Below, piece after piece: positions 43,708 through 52,934 of a DNA stretch of 64,000 bases. The notes under the pieces were generated by a model. The model searched no databases. It was given only the letters and a program-made list of their open reading frames with translations, and was not told where the DNA came from. The first letter of the stretch is position 1, and each line of letters starts with the position of its first letter. Position numbers and translations under genes: made by a program. The stretch is from positions 1-64,000 of the forward strand of contig JAPKBR010000018.1 of assembly GCA_028823345.1 (NCBI GenBank), given 5' to 3'. Source of the DNA: Planctomycetota bacterium. Its GTDB lineage: Bacteria; Planctomycetota; UBA1135; GCA-002686595.

Positions 43708-44796
43708 ATGCCCACGCCCCCGCCCGAACCCTCTGGTCGCCTAGATCAACTCAAAGCCGCCCTCGCCGCCGCCAGCGCTGCGGCTGACCTCAAGGCCCGA
43801 GGCCGCTTCCTAGTCCTCACCCACCGAGGTCCCGATCCGGACGCCCTCGGGGCTTGTGAAGGCCTGCGCCAACTATTGAACGAGGGCATGGGCTATGAAC
43901 CTGTGGTCGCGACGCTCGGGGAAATCCATCGGGCCGAGAACATCGCCTTGGTTGAAGAGCTCGAGCTCGACCTGGAAGATTACGACAGCATCGATCATTC
44001 ACGTTTCGCGGGAGTCTTGCTCGTGGACACGCAGCCGGAGTTTGGCCACACGGTCGTGCCCGATGACCTGCCCGTTGTGGCGGTGTTCGATCACCACGTG
44101 AAGCCCACCACCGAGCCGGAAGCCTCCGTGCCGGTGGCATTTTCTGATGTGCGTCTCAAAGTTGGAGCCACGAGCTCCATGATTCAGGGCTATCTCGAAG
44201 AGGCTGGGCTTGAGGCGGACAGCACCACGGCCAGCGCGCTTTTCTGCGGCGTGCGTTACGACACCGCGGACCTTTCGAGGAATGCGACGCCCGTGGACGA
44301 GGATGCCTACCTCAAGACCTTCCAAAATGCAGACCGGGGTGCGATTGCGCGCATCGCCCATCCGCCTCTGCCTTTGAATTACTACAGCGAGCTGTCCGGA
44401 GCCTTGTCTTGCGCTCGACGGCATGGGCCATTGGTTTTGGCATTGATGGGGCAAGTAGAGAATCCTGCGTCCGTGGCAGAGATGGCGGATTTGTTCCTGC
44501 GCATGGAGGGGTGTTCGTGGGCCCTTGTCGGGGCAGGATACGGGGATGAATATGTTCTCTCCCTGCGCACGGACCCTGCCTTTGGTCGGGCGTATCCCCT
44601 GATGGAGCGTGTTCTTGATGGTCAGGGTTCCTTTGGTGGGCATGGGCACATTGCTGGGGGGCGCATTTTCTTGAGCGATGCGGGAGAGAGCACGGTGCGT
44701 GCCACCGAGCGTGAGATACGCACCCATGCCCTCGCGCTCTTGGGCAGCAAGGGAGAGGATGGCATCCCCGAAGAGGGGCGGCCGCTCACATCGTGA
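43708..44796 (+). CDS. DHH/DHHA1 phosphoesterase, NrnA-like
   Basis: 362 residues from ATG at 43708; the upstream frame from 43597 is rejected. The catalytic DHH domain shows LTHRGPDPDALGA (D43, D45), LLVDTQPEFG, FDHHVKP and GVRYDTADLS. A DHHA1 domain ends with GHGHIAGGRI. The family includes NrnA, which degrades short oligoribonucleotides and pAp. Here the role in RNA decay or nucleotide turnover is inferred by homology. Its stop overlaps the thiD GTG by 4 bases. Confidence 0.88.
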   Translation: MPTPPPEPSGRLDQLKAALAAASAAADLKARGRFLVLTHRGPDPDALGACEGLRQLLNEGMGYEPVVATLGEIHRAENIALVEELELDLEDYDSIDHSRFAGVLLVDTQPEFGHTVVPDDLPVVAVFDHHVKPTTEPEASVPVAFSDVRLKVGATSSMIQGYLEEAGLEADSTTASALFCGVRYDTADLSRNATPVDEDAYLKTFQNADRGAIARIAHPPLPLNYYSELSGALSCARRHGPLVLALMGQVENPASVAEMADLFLRMEGCSWALVGAGYGDEYVLSLRTDPAFGRAYPLMERVLDGQGSFGGHGHIAGGRIFLSDAGESTVRATEREIRTHALALLGSKGEDGIPEEGRPLTS

Positions 44797-45590
44797 CTGC
44801 GCCGCTTGTCCTATGCGTGGGAGGAGTTGCTCAAAATGGGCCTGGACTCCATGCTGATCGTGAGGCAATCGAAGCTGCGGGGGCTCGATTCGCTGGATCA
44901 GTGACTGCAAACACGGTGCAGGACGCGCTCGGCTTGGTGGAGTTGGGTGCGCGTCGTCCGGAGGCCTGGCTGTTTGATGCTTTGGCGGCCGTCTCCATAG
45001 AAAACCCAGCTTGCTTGAAGAGTGGCTTGCTACCCGGACCAGAGCACGTGAACGAGATGCGCAGTCTCTTGACCCAGTTGCGATTCGATGCCCCGGGCCT
45101 GCCGTGGGTCCTCGATCCGGTTTTGAGTTCCTCGAAAGGGGACGAGTTCTTGGGGGAAGCGGGCCAGCGGGCCATGCTGGAGCTTTTGGATTTGGGACCG
45201 ATCCTATGCCCCAATCTGGAGGAGGCTGCCCTGTTGGCGGGGGTTCCGATTGAGGGCTTGATCGAGAAGCCTGAACAGCGCATCCACGCGGCGAAGATAT
45301 TCCTGAATCGGGGCGCGGCGGCGGTGGTTCTAAAGGGTGGGCATGGAAAAGAGGACCCGTTGTTGGACCTGCTGGTAGCCCAAGGGCAGGAACCAATTTG
45401 GGTTGCCCATGCCCGAGTGAAGGGCTCTATGAGGGGTTCTGGGTGCCGCCACGCGGCTTTTCTCAGCGCTCTTGTGGCCCGTGGGCACTCGCTTGAGAAG
45501 GCGGTAAGTGGGGCGGGTGAGTGGGTCGCGAGCGAGTTAGTGAAAAGAAGTGGGGACGATGGCTTGCCTCCCATCCTCTCCGCGCTATAG
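44793..45590 (+). CDS. thiD: Hydroxymethylpyrimidine (phosphate) kinase, divergent
   Basis: 265 residues from GTG. Ribokinase-fold motifs: LCVGGVAQNGPGLHADREA near the N-terminus, a divergent form of the family's GxDxxGGAG; WVLDPVL; CPNLEEAALLAGV; LKGGHG; and GSGCRHAAFLSALVARG, the anion-hole region with a GSGC in place of GTGC. It most likely phosphorylates HMP-P for thiamine synthesis. The divergent N-terminal motif leaves a chance of a related pyridoxal or sugar substrate. No other thiamine gene is nearby. It is translationally coupled to the NrnA-like gene, and tRNA-Gly begins 17 bp after it. Confidence 0.78.
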   Translation: MTAPLVLCVGGVAQNGPGLHADREAIEAAGARFAGSVTANTVQDALGLVELGARRPEAWLFDALAAVSIENPACLKSGLLPGPEHVNEMRSLLTQLRFDAPGLPWVLDPVLSSSKGDEFLGEAGQRAMLELLDLGPILCPNLEEAALLAGVPIEGLIEKPEQRIHAAKIFLNRGAAAVVLKGGHGKEDPLLDLLVAQGQEPIWVAHARVKGSMRGSGCRHAAFLSALVARGHSLEKAVSGAGEWVASELVKRSGDDGLPPILSAL

Positions 45591-45607
45591 TTCCCCTCCT
45601 CAAGCGG

Positions 45608-45682
45608 GCGGCTGTAGCTCAGTGGTAGAGCGCAACCTTGCCAAGGTTGATGTCGACGGTTCAAATCCGTTCAGCCGCTCCA
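45608..45682 (+). tRNA. tRNA-Gly (anticodon GCC)
   Basis: All four arms fold: 7-bp acceptor (45608-45614 with 45672-45678), D-arm, anticodon stem with GCC in the loop (45640-45642), and T-arm with GG-TTC. The 3' CCA is encoded (45680-45682), after discriminator U. It lies 17 bp after thiD and may be cotranscribed. Confidence 0.96.
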
Positions 45683-45853
45683 CTTTTACACCTTTTGGCC
45701 CCGATGTCCAGGCACGCGCATGTCGCTGAGCCAGGAGTCGGAGAAGGAGTACCAAGCGTGTTCAGGGACACAATTCCCGAAGTGGTGTTCGATACGCTTT
45801 CGCAGGTGCGGCTCGCCCCGACTTGCAGCTTGAACCTGGCAGTACGGCCAGTT

Positions 45854-47878
45854 TCAGCGGGGCTCAAGCAGGAGGTGTCCGCCGCGGGTCACGCGGCCTT
45901 GCCAATTCCGTGGTAGCCAGGTGGTGGTGGTGGATTCTTCCACGAGGCAGGGGCCGGCGAATTCCATTCCCGGTTGCAGTTGGTTGCGGTCCAGGACCGG
46001 CACCCGGGCGCGTTCCCCGTCCACTTTGCGCTTGGCCACTTCAGCCGCTGGGCTGAGCTTCTTGCGCCGCGGCTTGCGTCCTGTATCGGCGTCGGGGCCG
46101 GGGACAATGGCGCGGCTGGCAAGGTGCACCAACTCAATTTCCCCGGTGGGCGGATTCCAGCCATAGCGTTGCTCATGGGCGGCGAGGAATTCGGCGCTGG
46201 GATCAGAACCTTCGGGGATTGCCAACTCGTGGGATTGGCCGCAAAACCGCAGCTCCAAAACACGCTCATACTGGCAGTCCTTGTGGCGATGTCCTGCGGC
46301 TATAAAGTGCTGCAGGCTCTGTTGTTCCAATTGCTTGAAAGCGCGCGCTCGCTTGGTCTTGCTCCACTTGGCTAAGGGTTCGAGCACGGTTTGCGCCCGG
46401 TCCAGGGTCGCGTCCGCGTGCACCATGCCCCAAGCGGAAAGCACCCCTGCGTGGGCCGGTACGAGGACCCGCAGCATGCCCAAGTCCTGGGCGAGTTCCA
46501 CCCCGAACAAACCGCCGCCGCCTCCAAAGGCCACCAGGGAAACCATGGCCGGGTCCTTGCCGCGTTGCATGGTCATGACTGTAAGTGCCCGACGCATGGC
46601 AGCCCGTGCCACTTGCAGAGAACCACGGGCGGCGCCCATGGCCGTGACTCCGAGGGCGTCTCCGAGTTTTTCGAACGCGCGCCGGACTCCCTCGTGGTCC
46701 AACTCCAGCTGGCCCTTGAGGAAACGCCCTGCATCAATGCGCCCCGTGAACAAGAGCGCGTCGGTCAATGTGGGTTCGCTGCCGCGTCCGTAGGCGATGG
46801 GTCCGGGATCCGCCCCCGCGCTTTGGGGGCCGACCTGCAAGACGCCGGTGTTGTCCAAGCGCACCAGCGATCCACCACCACAGCCGATGCAATGCACATC
46901 GAGGGAGGGCAAGGCCAAAGCATGGCCCGCCACCGAAGAGCCACTGGTCGCCCCCGCTCGTCCCGCCCCCGGGTCATGGAAAGCCACGTCCGTGCTGGTG
47001 CCTCCCAAATCCAAAGTGACCACGGGCCCAAGCTCCGCTTCCGCCGCCGCGCGAGCAGCACCCACGACTCCACCCGCGGGTCCACTGAGCACCACCCGTG
47101 CAGGTTGCTCGGCCGCGAGTTCCGCAGAAATAGTGCCCCCTGAACTCTGCAAGAGCGCTAACCGCCGCTTCCCAATCACAGCGTGCAAGCGCTCGATGTA
47201 GCGTCCCATGACCGGGGTCAAGCAGGCATTGATCAAGGCGGTGGACATGCGCTCGTATTCCCGGTGGGTGTTCAGCAAAGCCGCGGAGGTGGTCACGTTC
47301 AAGCCTGCTTCGCGCAAGGGCTGCGCCACTTGTTCTTCGATGGCCGGATCCCCGTAGGCGTGCAAGAGGCAAACGCAAACCGTATCGACTCCGCTGCGCC
47401 GAATGCGCTTGGCGAGTTTGCTCAACTCAGTCTTGCTGGGGGCGCTGACCTCGATGATGTTCCCATTCAAGTCCGGCCAACTACGTTGGGAAACCTGATG
47501 CCGGTCGGCCCGTGCGACCAGGGGCTCGGGCACCACAGGATGCAAGGCATAGAGGTCTGGCCGATCCTGCCGCCGGATCTCGATCAGGTCCAAGAATCCT
47601 TCGTTGGTCACCAGCGCCACGCGCCCCGCGTTTCCGGTCAAGAGCGCGTTCAAACCCACCGTGCTGCCATGCACCACCTCCGTGACTGCGGTGGCGTCCC
47701 CGTCCCCATCCAGCAACTCCAGGCCAGCGACGATGGCCTCCTCGGGAGCTCCGAGAGTGGAGAGGACCTTTTCTACCCGCACGACCCCATCGGTGATGAC
47801 CACTAGGTCCGTAAAGGTGCCGCCGGTGTCGACGCCGATGCGGGGAGTGGGGGGCGGGGAGCTCATGAGTGCGGTCAT
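45854..47878 (-). CDS. Hydantoinase A/oxoprolinase-type protein
   Basis: 674 residues of the HyuA type. The N-terminal ATP-binding region has GVDTGGTFTDLVVI and later LDLGGTSTDVAFHDPG; LQSSGGTISAELAAEQPARVVLSGPAGGVVGA is the core hydantoinase A stretch. These enzymes open lactam rings such as 5-oxoproline or hydantoins with ATP. They usually need a HyuB partner, but no hyuB is in the window. Starts at 47878 (ATG) or 47866 (ATG) are both possible. Confidence 0.9.
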   Translation of the reverse strand: MTALMSSPPPTPRIGVDTGGTFTDLVVITDGVVRVEKVLSTLGAPEEAIVAGLELLDGDGDATAVTEVVHGSTVGLNALLTGNAGRVALVTNEGFLDLIEIRRQDRPDLYALHPVVPEPLVARADRHQVSQRSWPDLNGNIIEVSAPSKTELSKLAKRIRRSGVDTVCVCLLHAYGDPAIEEQVAQPLREAGLNVTTSAALLNTHREYERMSTALINACLTPVMGRYIERLHAVIGKRRLALLQSSGGTISAELAAEQPARVVLSGPAGGVVGAARAAAEAELGPVVTLDLGGTSTDVAFHDPGAGRAGATSGSSVAGHALALPSLDVHCIGCGGGSLVRLDNTGVLQVGPQSAGADPGPIAYGRGSEPTLTDALLFTGRIDAGRFLKGQLELDHEGVRRAFEKLGDALGVTAMGAARGSLQVARAAMRRALTVMTMQRGKDPAMVSLVAFGGGGGLFGVELAQDLGMLRVLVPAHAGVLSAWGMVHADATLDRAQTVLEPLAKWSKTKRARAFKQLEQQSLQHFIAAGHRHKDCQYERVLELRFCGQSHELAIPEGSDPSAEFLAAHEQRYGWNPPTGEIELVHLASRAIVPGPDADTGRKPRRKKLSPAAEVAKRKVDGERARVPVLDRNQLQPGMEFAGPCLVEESTTTTWLPRNWQGRVTRGGHLLLEPR

Positions 47879-47951
47879 GGTACTGATGGGATGCCAAATA
47901 CGGAACCTGGTTCCCTACTTGCAGCATCCCAGGGGTTATGCTCGGCTCTGC

Positions 47952-48611
47952 ATGTTGCACCTCCCCCTAGCCCTGATCGAGTTGGACTCTGTGCCCCCCT
48001 GGGCCTTGATCCTCGCGTCGTATCTGCTGGGTGCGATCCCCTTTGGCCTCATTTTGGCCAAAGGAATCAAAGGAGTCGATCCGCGCACCGTGGGCAGTGG
48101 CAACATCGGGGCGACCAACACGATCCGCGCCGCCGGCAAGGCGGTTGGCGGGAGCTCCTTCCTCTTGGACGTGTTCAAGGGTGCAGCCCTGGTGTTACTG
48201 CTCAAGGGCAGCGCCCAGGAACACTTGGCGCCCTATTGTTTCGGCGCCGCAGTGGTGGGGCATTGCTACCCGGTCTACCTTGGTTTCCAGGGCGGCAAAG
48301 GGGTCGCCACTTTGGTGGGAGGCATCTTGTCGATCGATCCCATGCTGTTGGTCTATGGCGTTTTGGCATGGCTCCTGGTCTTGTTCAGCACGCGTCTCGT
48401 AGGCCTTGCATCCCTCGCTATGGTTGCTGCCTTTGCAATTGGTTCGGGTATTCGCCATGGCTTCGGCGATCCAGCGACCCTAGTGGAGTTCGGCCTCTTA
48501 GCAATGATCCTCTGGCGTCATCGGGGCAACCTAAAACGCATCTTGGACGGCAGCGAACCTAAGGCCTTCGAAGCTAAACCGGATAACTTTGACGAGGCCC
48601 CCAATGACTGA
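47952..48611 (+). CDS. plsY: Glycerol-3-phosphate acyltransferase PlsY
   Basis: 219 residues, membrane protein with several helices. Conserved motifs: YLLGAIPFGLILAKGIKGVD, GSGNIGATNTIRAAGK and GHCYPVYLGFQGGKGVAT, which form the active-site loops. It transfers acyl from acyl-phosphate to glycerol-3-phosphate. ATG at 47952 is chosen; a longer frame reading is mostly antisense to the hydantoinase gene. It overlaps gpsA by 8 bases, forming a phospholipid-precursor operon. Confidence 0.93.
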   Translation: MLHLPLALIELDSVPPWALILASYLLGAIPFGLILAKGIKGVDPRTVGSGNIGATNTIRAAGKAVGGSSFLLDVFKGAALVLLLKGSAQEHLAPYCFGAAVVGHCYPVYLGFQGGKGVATLVGGILSIDPMLLVYGVLAWLLVLFSTRLVGLASLAMVAAFAIGSGIRHGFGDPATLVEFGLLAMILWRHRGNLKRILDGSEPKAFEAKPDNFDEAPND

Positions 48612-49635
48612 TTCTCAGCCCAACATTCTCATCCTGGGGAATGGCTCCTGGGGAACGGCACTGGCCCTCGTTCTAGCGCGAAAGGGCTTGGATGTTTGCC
48701 TCTGGGGCCGTGATCCTGAGCAGATCGCCGCCTTGGAAAAAAACCGTGTCAACGAACGTTACCTGCCGGGTATTTCCCTGCCGGAGAACCTGCGCTTCTC
48801 TGCTGACCCCAGCCAAGCTGCCTCCGGCGTCGAACTCGTGATCTCGGTCATCCCCACCCAACATTTGCGCGGGGTACTGGAGCAATTCGAGGACGTACTG
48901 CCGGGGACCATGCCAGTGGTGAGCGCGTCCAAGGGCCTCGAAGTGGAAACTTTCCAGCCGCCCACCAAGATCATTACAGACGTTTTGGGCGTGCGCCCCC
49001 TATGCGTTCTCACCGGCCCAAGTCACGCGGAAGAAGTGGCCCGCGGCCTCCCGGCATCCCTGGTGGCTTGCTCTACGGACAACGCCGTGGCCGAGCAGGT
49101 TCAAGCTGCCCTTTCTTGCAAGTCCCTCAGGGTCTACACCAACCCCGATCCCGTGGGAGCAGAGTTTGCTGCGGCCCTCAAGAACGTGATCGCTATTGGC
49201 GCAGGTATTTGCGATGGGCTCTCCCTAGGCGACAATGCGAAAGCTGCTCTGATCACCCGCGGAGTGGTGGAAATCGCACGTTTCGGCAATCGCCATGGGG
49301 CACAACCCGAGACCTTCTTTGGTCTCGCAGGCATTGGCGATTTGATGACCACCTGCTTCTCCAAGCACTCGCGCAACCGCGCAGTGGGGGAGGCCATCGG
49401 CGGTGGTGAAAGCCTCGATCACTTGCTTGCGCGCATGCATATGGTGGCCGAAGGGGTTTGGACAACCCGCGCCCTCTTCGGTCCTGAAGCCGAAACCGAA
49501 GGCATTTCCATGCCGATCGCCCAGCAAGTGCACGCTTGCCTCTTCGAAGGCAAAGATCCCAGTCAAGCAGTTTCTGATTTGATGACCCGCTCTCCCCAAG
49601 AGGAGCTCGCAGGCATCATGCAGGACCCCTCATAG
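48604..49635 (+). CDS. gpsA: Glycerol-3-phosphate dehydrogenase [NAD(P)+]
   Basis: 343 residues from ATG at 48604. NAD-binding motif LGNGSWGTALALVLARKG; GPSHAEEVARGLPASLV and KNVIAIGAGICDGLSLGDNAKAAL are the catalytic lysine and substrate regions. It makes sn-glycerol-3-phosphate for PlsY, whose gene overlaps upstream. All conserved features are intact. Confidence 0.96.
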   Translation: MTDSQPNILILGNGSWGTALALVLARKGLDVCLWGRDPEQIAALEKNRVNERYLPGISLPENLRFSADPSQAASGVELVISVIPTQHLRGVLEQFEDVLPGTMPVVSASKGLEVETFQPPTKIITDVLGVRPLCVLTGPSHAEEVARGLPASLVACSTDNAVAEQVQAALSCKSLRVYTNPDPVGAEFAAALKNVIAIGAGICDGLSLGDNAKAALITRGVVEIARFGNRHGAQPETFFGLAGIGDLMTTCFSKHSRNRAVGEAIGGGESLDHLLARMHMVAEGVWTTRALFGPEAETEGISMPIAQQVHACLFEGKDPSQAVSDLMTRSPQEELAGIMQDPS

Positions 49636-49652
49636 ATCCTGCGCCCGATACG

Positions 49653-50039
49653 ATGACCATATTCATTGCCTTTTTCTGCCTGACCGTCGTCTTGCTCTTG
49701 GCCACCGCATGGACTGGCAAGCTCGCTAGGCGCAAGATTCATTTGATCCTTGTGGCCTGCACTGTCAGTGGTCTCTCCATCACGATTTACTATGCGGTTC
49801 AATTGGGTTTGGAATACGATCTCGAAAGCGCCGGGTCCATCTTTCCCGTGCACATGTTCCTTGCGCGTCTGGCCGCATTTTCATACATCGCGCCGGTGGT
49901 CAGTGGTATCGCCACGATTCGAAACGGCCGGCACCGTGCCTTGCACGGAAAGATCGCAGGGGTGGTCATCGCGCTGACGGTTATCGCCGCCATCACTGGT
50001 ATTTGGATGATCATGGCCGCTGATAAGATCGCGGTCTAG
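49653..50039 (+). CDS. Small four-helix membrane protein, unknown function
   Basis: 128 residues with four hydrophobic helices. Histidines fall near helix ends (H30, H67, H94, H98), reminiscent of cytochrome b561/DUF420-like proteins, but the match is weak. It follows gpsA by 17 bp and overlaps the next gene's end by 4 bases tail-to-tail. Confidence 0.65.
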   Translation: MTIFIAFFCLTVVLLLATAWTGKLARRKIHLILVACTVSGLSITIYYAVQLGLEYDLESAGSIFPVHMFLARLAAFSYIAPVVSGIATIRNGRHRALHGKIAGVVIALTVIAAITGIWMIMAADKIAV

Positions 50040-50380
50040 GTGGCTGCGCTGAAAAGCATGGCGAGCTCACGATCAAAGAGCCAAGGCAAGGTCAGTACCG
50101 CTCCGTTAGCCGTGATCGGGATGCTCGCAAGAGCAATCCAGATATCCCGTGCGCGAATGGTGACGATGGCGAGCAGCAAGCCCACCAGTGCCGGCAAGCT
50201 GGAGAGCACCCCCAGAAGTTTGAGGCTCGGCAACCACTCGGGCATCCAATGGGAGAGGGCCAGAGCCACCCACCAGACCCCCCAGGCCAAACTGGCACAA
50301 ACCATCGCCCCCATCCACGTCCGATGCCGCCGCCGGATGTGTAGGGTCTTGGGATAAAGGTTGCGCAGGGGCCTTGCCAT
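50036..50380 (-). CDS. Small membrane protein, unknown function
   Basis: 114 residues with about three hydrophobic helices and an Arg-rich N-terminus (RNLYPKTLHIRRRHR). Tail-to-tail overlap of 4 bases with the preceding membrane-protein gene. No family recognised. Confidence 0.6.
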   Translation of the reverse strand: MARPLRNLYPKTLHIRRRHRTWMGAMVCASLAWGVWWVALALSHWMPEWLPSLKLLGVLSSLPALVGLLLAIVTIRARDIWIALASIPITANGAVLTLPWLFDRELAMLFSAAT

Positions 50381-50497
50381 GCTCTTTATCTAGCCCACCT
50401 GTGCTCCAAAGCGCAAGTCTGGGCCGAAAGTTATCCTCTTCTTCCCCTTGTGGATTGACGGCCACCCACCCAACCACTAAAGTCCTCAGCCCTCGGT

Positions 50498-50574
50498 CGG
50501 GGCGTGGCGCAGCCTGGTAGCGCGCTGCAATGGGGTTGCAGAGGCCGGAGGTTCAAATCCTCTCGCCCCGACCA
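50498..50574 (+). tRNA. tRNA-Pro (anticodon GGG)
   Basis: Acceptor 50498-50504 pairs with 50564-50570, beginning with C1 as expected for bacterial proline tRNA. The anticodon loop is ATGGGGT with GGG. The T-arm and encoded CCA (50572-50574) are present. Both flanks are intergenic. Confidence 0.96.
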
Positions 50575-50635
50575 TTTCTCTTCATCGCTCGTCTCCCCAT
50601 CGAGCGCCCTCCTGTTGGAGACGGAATAAGAGAAA
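50575..50635. repeat. Interrupted inverted repeat next to tRNA-Pro
   Basis: TTTCTCTT at 50575-50582 pairs with AAGAGAAA at 50628-50635, and inside it CGTCTCC (50590) pairs with GGAGACG (50617), with a 20-nt loop. It begins directly after the tRNA CCA. It may be part of a tRNA 3' trailer structure or a terminator. Confidence 0.35.
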
Positions 50636-50661
50636 GAAACCAAGGAGAGCCCGTCGTTCGC

Positions 50662-50988
50662 TCAGGGTTTCGGTGGACGGGCGCCGTAAAGGGCCATAGC
50701 ACCTATCAGTCCCAGGCCCAACCCGATGGCCCAACCGGACGAGTGCAGTAGGGCGCCAAGGAGACCAATAACGATCGGCCCGACTAGCGAGGCGTTTGAC
50801 GATTCGTCCTTGGAGGTGGACTGGCTCCAGACCATCTTGGCCGCGAGCAAGATCAAGAGCATGCCACCGGAGGAGGAGAGCGCACCATTTCCATAGAGCA
50901 GTAATGGGGCACCCCCACTACCGCTAAGTGCTAGCGCGAGAGCACCAAGTGAAATGAACACGAGTATTGCTGGGAAGTATGTAGTCAT
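50662..50988 (-). CDS. Small membrane protein, unknown function
   Basis: 108 residues from ATG at 50988; a longer frame to 51189 is rejected, since its N-terminal part has no membrane or domain pattern. Three to four hydrophobic helices with a Ser/Lys/Asp-rich loop between the second and third. No family recognised. Confidence 0.62.
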   Translation of the reverse strand: MTTYFPAILVFISLGALALALSGSGGAPLLLYGNGALSSSGGMLLILLAAKMVWSQSTSKDESSNASLVGPIVIGLLGALLHSSGWAIGLGLGLIGAMALYGARPPKP

Positions 50989-51325
50989 AATGCTAAGGTG
51001 GTTTGAGATTCTCTTGGGGCCGTACTTTTCGATTGTACACGCGGAAGCCATCCGGGTCCGAGCCCCAAGCCCAAGAACACGCCCCAAATAGAACTCCTGT
51101 TGAATCAGCCCAAGGGCGCTACGCCCGGAGCCAGGTTCAGACACAGCACCAGCATTCATCCGCTGCGCCCTCGGGTGCAGCGGTTTCATTTTTGCTGGAT
51201 CTTTAGAGGTCCTCTCTTTCAGTTGCTGCCCCTGAATCCGGCACCGAGCGTGCGCAAAGAAAGGCCGCAGGAATCTGACGCCGTATGGGCGTCAACCGCC
51301 AACCGCTAACCGCCACCTAAGTATT
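50989..51325 (+). promoter_or_regulatory. Structured region upstream of the SulP gene
   Basis: 337 bases with no supportable gene. It holds a 10-11-bp hairpin at 51160-51182 followed by TTTCATTTTT, a terminator-like form on the plus strand. A 7-bp perfect hairpin TGACGCC/GGCGTCA lies at 51276-51294, then a 7-bp unit in three copies, the middle with one change (AACCGCC at 51294, AACCGCT at 51301, AACCGCC at 51308). The layout could be an attenuation or regulatory leader, but no riboswitch class was matched. Confidence 0.45.
51160..51195 (+). terminator. Terminator-like hairpin in the SulP leader
   Basis: CCGCTGCGCC and its GU-containing complement close a short loop, followed by a T-rich stretch. 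No plus-strand gene ends before it (the previous gene is minus strand), so it would act as a leader attenuator of the gene at 51326. Confidence 0.45.
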
Positions 51326-52882
51326 TTGTTCGATATTCAAAAACATCCTGAATTCCGGTTCAGGACTGACCTTCTCTCTGGATTGACCGTTGCCTTGGCA
51401 CTTGTTCCCGAGGCCGTTGCATTCGCCTTTGTCGCCGGGGTTGACCCGCTGGTGGGGCTCTACGGTGCATTCATTGTGGGCTTGATCACGGCGGTCTTTG
51501 GCGGTCGGCCGGGAATGATTTCCGGTGCGACTGGTGCAATCGCGGTGGTTCTGGTGACGCTGGTTGCCCAGCACGGAATCGAGTATATGTTTGCGGCGGT
51601 GGTCTTGATGGGCTGCTTGCAGGCGCTCGCAGGGGTTCTGCACATGGGGAAGTTCATCCGCATGGTCCCGCACCCGGTGATGCTGGGTTTTGTCAATGGC
51701 CTTGCGATCGTGATTTTCCTTGCCCAGCTCGGGCAGTTTAAGGCCCCCGATGTTTCCGGAGAACTCCAGTGGATCGCAGGTACGCCCCTGTTCACGATGC
51801 TCGGTTTGGTGGCTGCCACCATGGCGATCACTCACTTTCTCCCAAGGTGGACGAAGGCTGTCCCCTCGTCTTTGGTTGCAATCGTCTGCATCACCCTTGT
51901 GGCCACGGGCTTCAATCTGGACGCCCCGACCATCGTTGATTACCTGCGCACCATGAGCGGAGACGCCGACGCCTCCCTAGCGGGGGGGCTGCCGACCTTC
52001 TCGATTCCAATGGTGCCCCTGAACTTTGAGACCCTCTGGATCGTGCTGCCCTTTGCGGTAATTCTCGCAGCGGTGGGATTGATCGAGTCACTGTTGACCT
52101 TGACCCTTGTGGATGAGATCACCGATACCCGCGGCCGGGGCAACCGTGAATGCGTGGCCCAGGGGGCTGCAAACATCGCTTGTGGGTTCTTCGGAGGCAT
52201 GGGCGGTTGCGCGATGATCGGGCAGAGCATGATCAACATCAATTCCGGAGGTCGCGGGCGCACCTCGGGAATCACCGCAGCGCTGACCTTGCTTGCCTTT
52301 GTGGTTTTTGCTTCGCCGCTTATCGAAATGGTTCCCGTTGCGGCCCTTGTGGGGGTCATGTTCATGGTCGTCTTGGGCACTTTTGAATGGTCCAGTTTCC
52401 GGGTCATGAAGAAGATTCCCCTGAGTGATGCATTCGTGCTTGTCCTGGTTTCAGGGGTCACTGTTGCGGCGGATCTCGCTGTTGCTGTTTTCGTGGGCGT
52501 TGTGGTATCGGCCCTTGTGTTTGCCTGGAAACACGCCAAGGTCATTCATGTGGTCACGGAAACGGATCCCACTGGTGCTAAGGTTTACTCCCTGCGGGGG
52601 CCACTGTTCTTCGGCTCCAGCAAGAGCTTCCAAGAGCTGTTCGACCCCAAGAATGACCCCAATGAGGTGATTGTTGAGTTCCAGCATGCGCGAGTTTCCG
52701 ATCACTCAGCAATCGAAGCGATCGACAACCTGGCCGAACGCTACTTGGCCCTGGGCAAGAAACTCCACCTGCGACACCTCAGTCCCGACTGCCGTCAGCT
52801 TCTTCACAAGGCTGGCAACATGGTCGAAGTCAACATGATCGAAGACCCGCAGTACCATGTGGCCGATGACGAGTTGGCCTAG
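51326..52882 (+). CDS. SulP-family inorganic anion transporter with STAS domain
   Basis: 518 residues. The N-terminal region is typical of SulP transporters ([24 protein letters not shown] is a conserved start; then about 11 hydrophobic helices). A C-terminal STAS domain lies at about residues 430-510, with [13 protein letters not shown] and [10 protein letters not shown]. Sulfate or bicarbonate is the likely substrate. The start is TTG with no Shine-Dalgarno; no other start was found in the open frame, which begins after a stop at 51233. Confidence 0.93.
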   Translation: MFDIQKHPEFRFRTDLLSGLTVALALVPEAVAFAFVAGVDPLVGLYGAFIVGLITAVFGGRPGMISGATGAIAVVLVTLVAQHGIEYMFAAVVLMGCLQALAGVLHMGKFIRMVPHPVMLGFVNGLAIVIFLAQLGQFKAPDVSGELQWIAGTPLFTMLGLVAATMAITHFLPRWTKAVPSSLVAIVCITLVATGFNLDAPTIVDYLRTMSGDADASLAGGLPTFSIPMVPLNFETLWIVLPFAVILAAVGLIESLLTLTLVDEITDTRGRGNRECVAQGAANIACGFFGGMGGCAMIGQSMININSGGRGRTSGITAALTLLAFVVFASPLIEMVPVAALVGVMFMVVLGTFEWSSFRVMKKIPLSDAFVLVLVSGVTVAADLAVAVFVGVVVSALVFAWKHAKVIHVVTETDPTGAKVYSLRGPLFFGSSKSFQELFDPKNDPNEVIVEFQHARVSDHSAIEAIDNLAERYLALGKKLHLRHLSPDCRQLLHKAGNMVEVNMIEDPQYHVADDELA

Positions 52883-52934
52883 TCCTGCGGCGAGCAGCCC
52901 CTTGATGATTGAACGCGCTGACGCGGAACAGCTC

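Noticed and set aside
43999-45396. 465-residue minus-strand frame over the phosphoesterase and thiD genes
   Set aside because: It is antisense to two clear genes and rich in Pro and Arg, as expected for a shadow frame.
45638-45916. 92-residue frame starting inside the tRNA-Gly gene
   Set aside because: It begins in the tRNA and overlaps the hydantoinase gene end; no domain.
50989-51189. N-terminal extension of the small membrane protein at 50662
   Set aside because: The extension has no signal, no membrane helix and no domain; ATG at 50988 directly begins a membrane helix.
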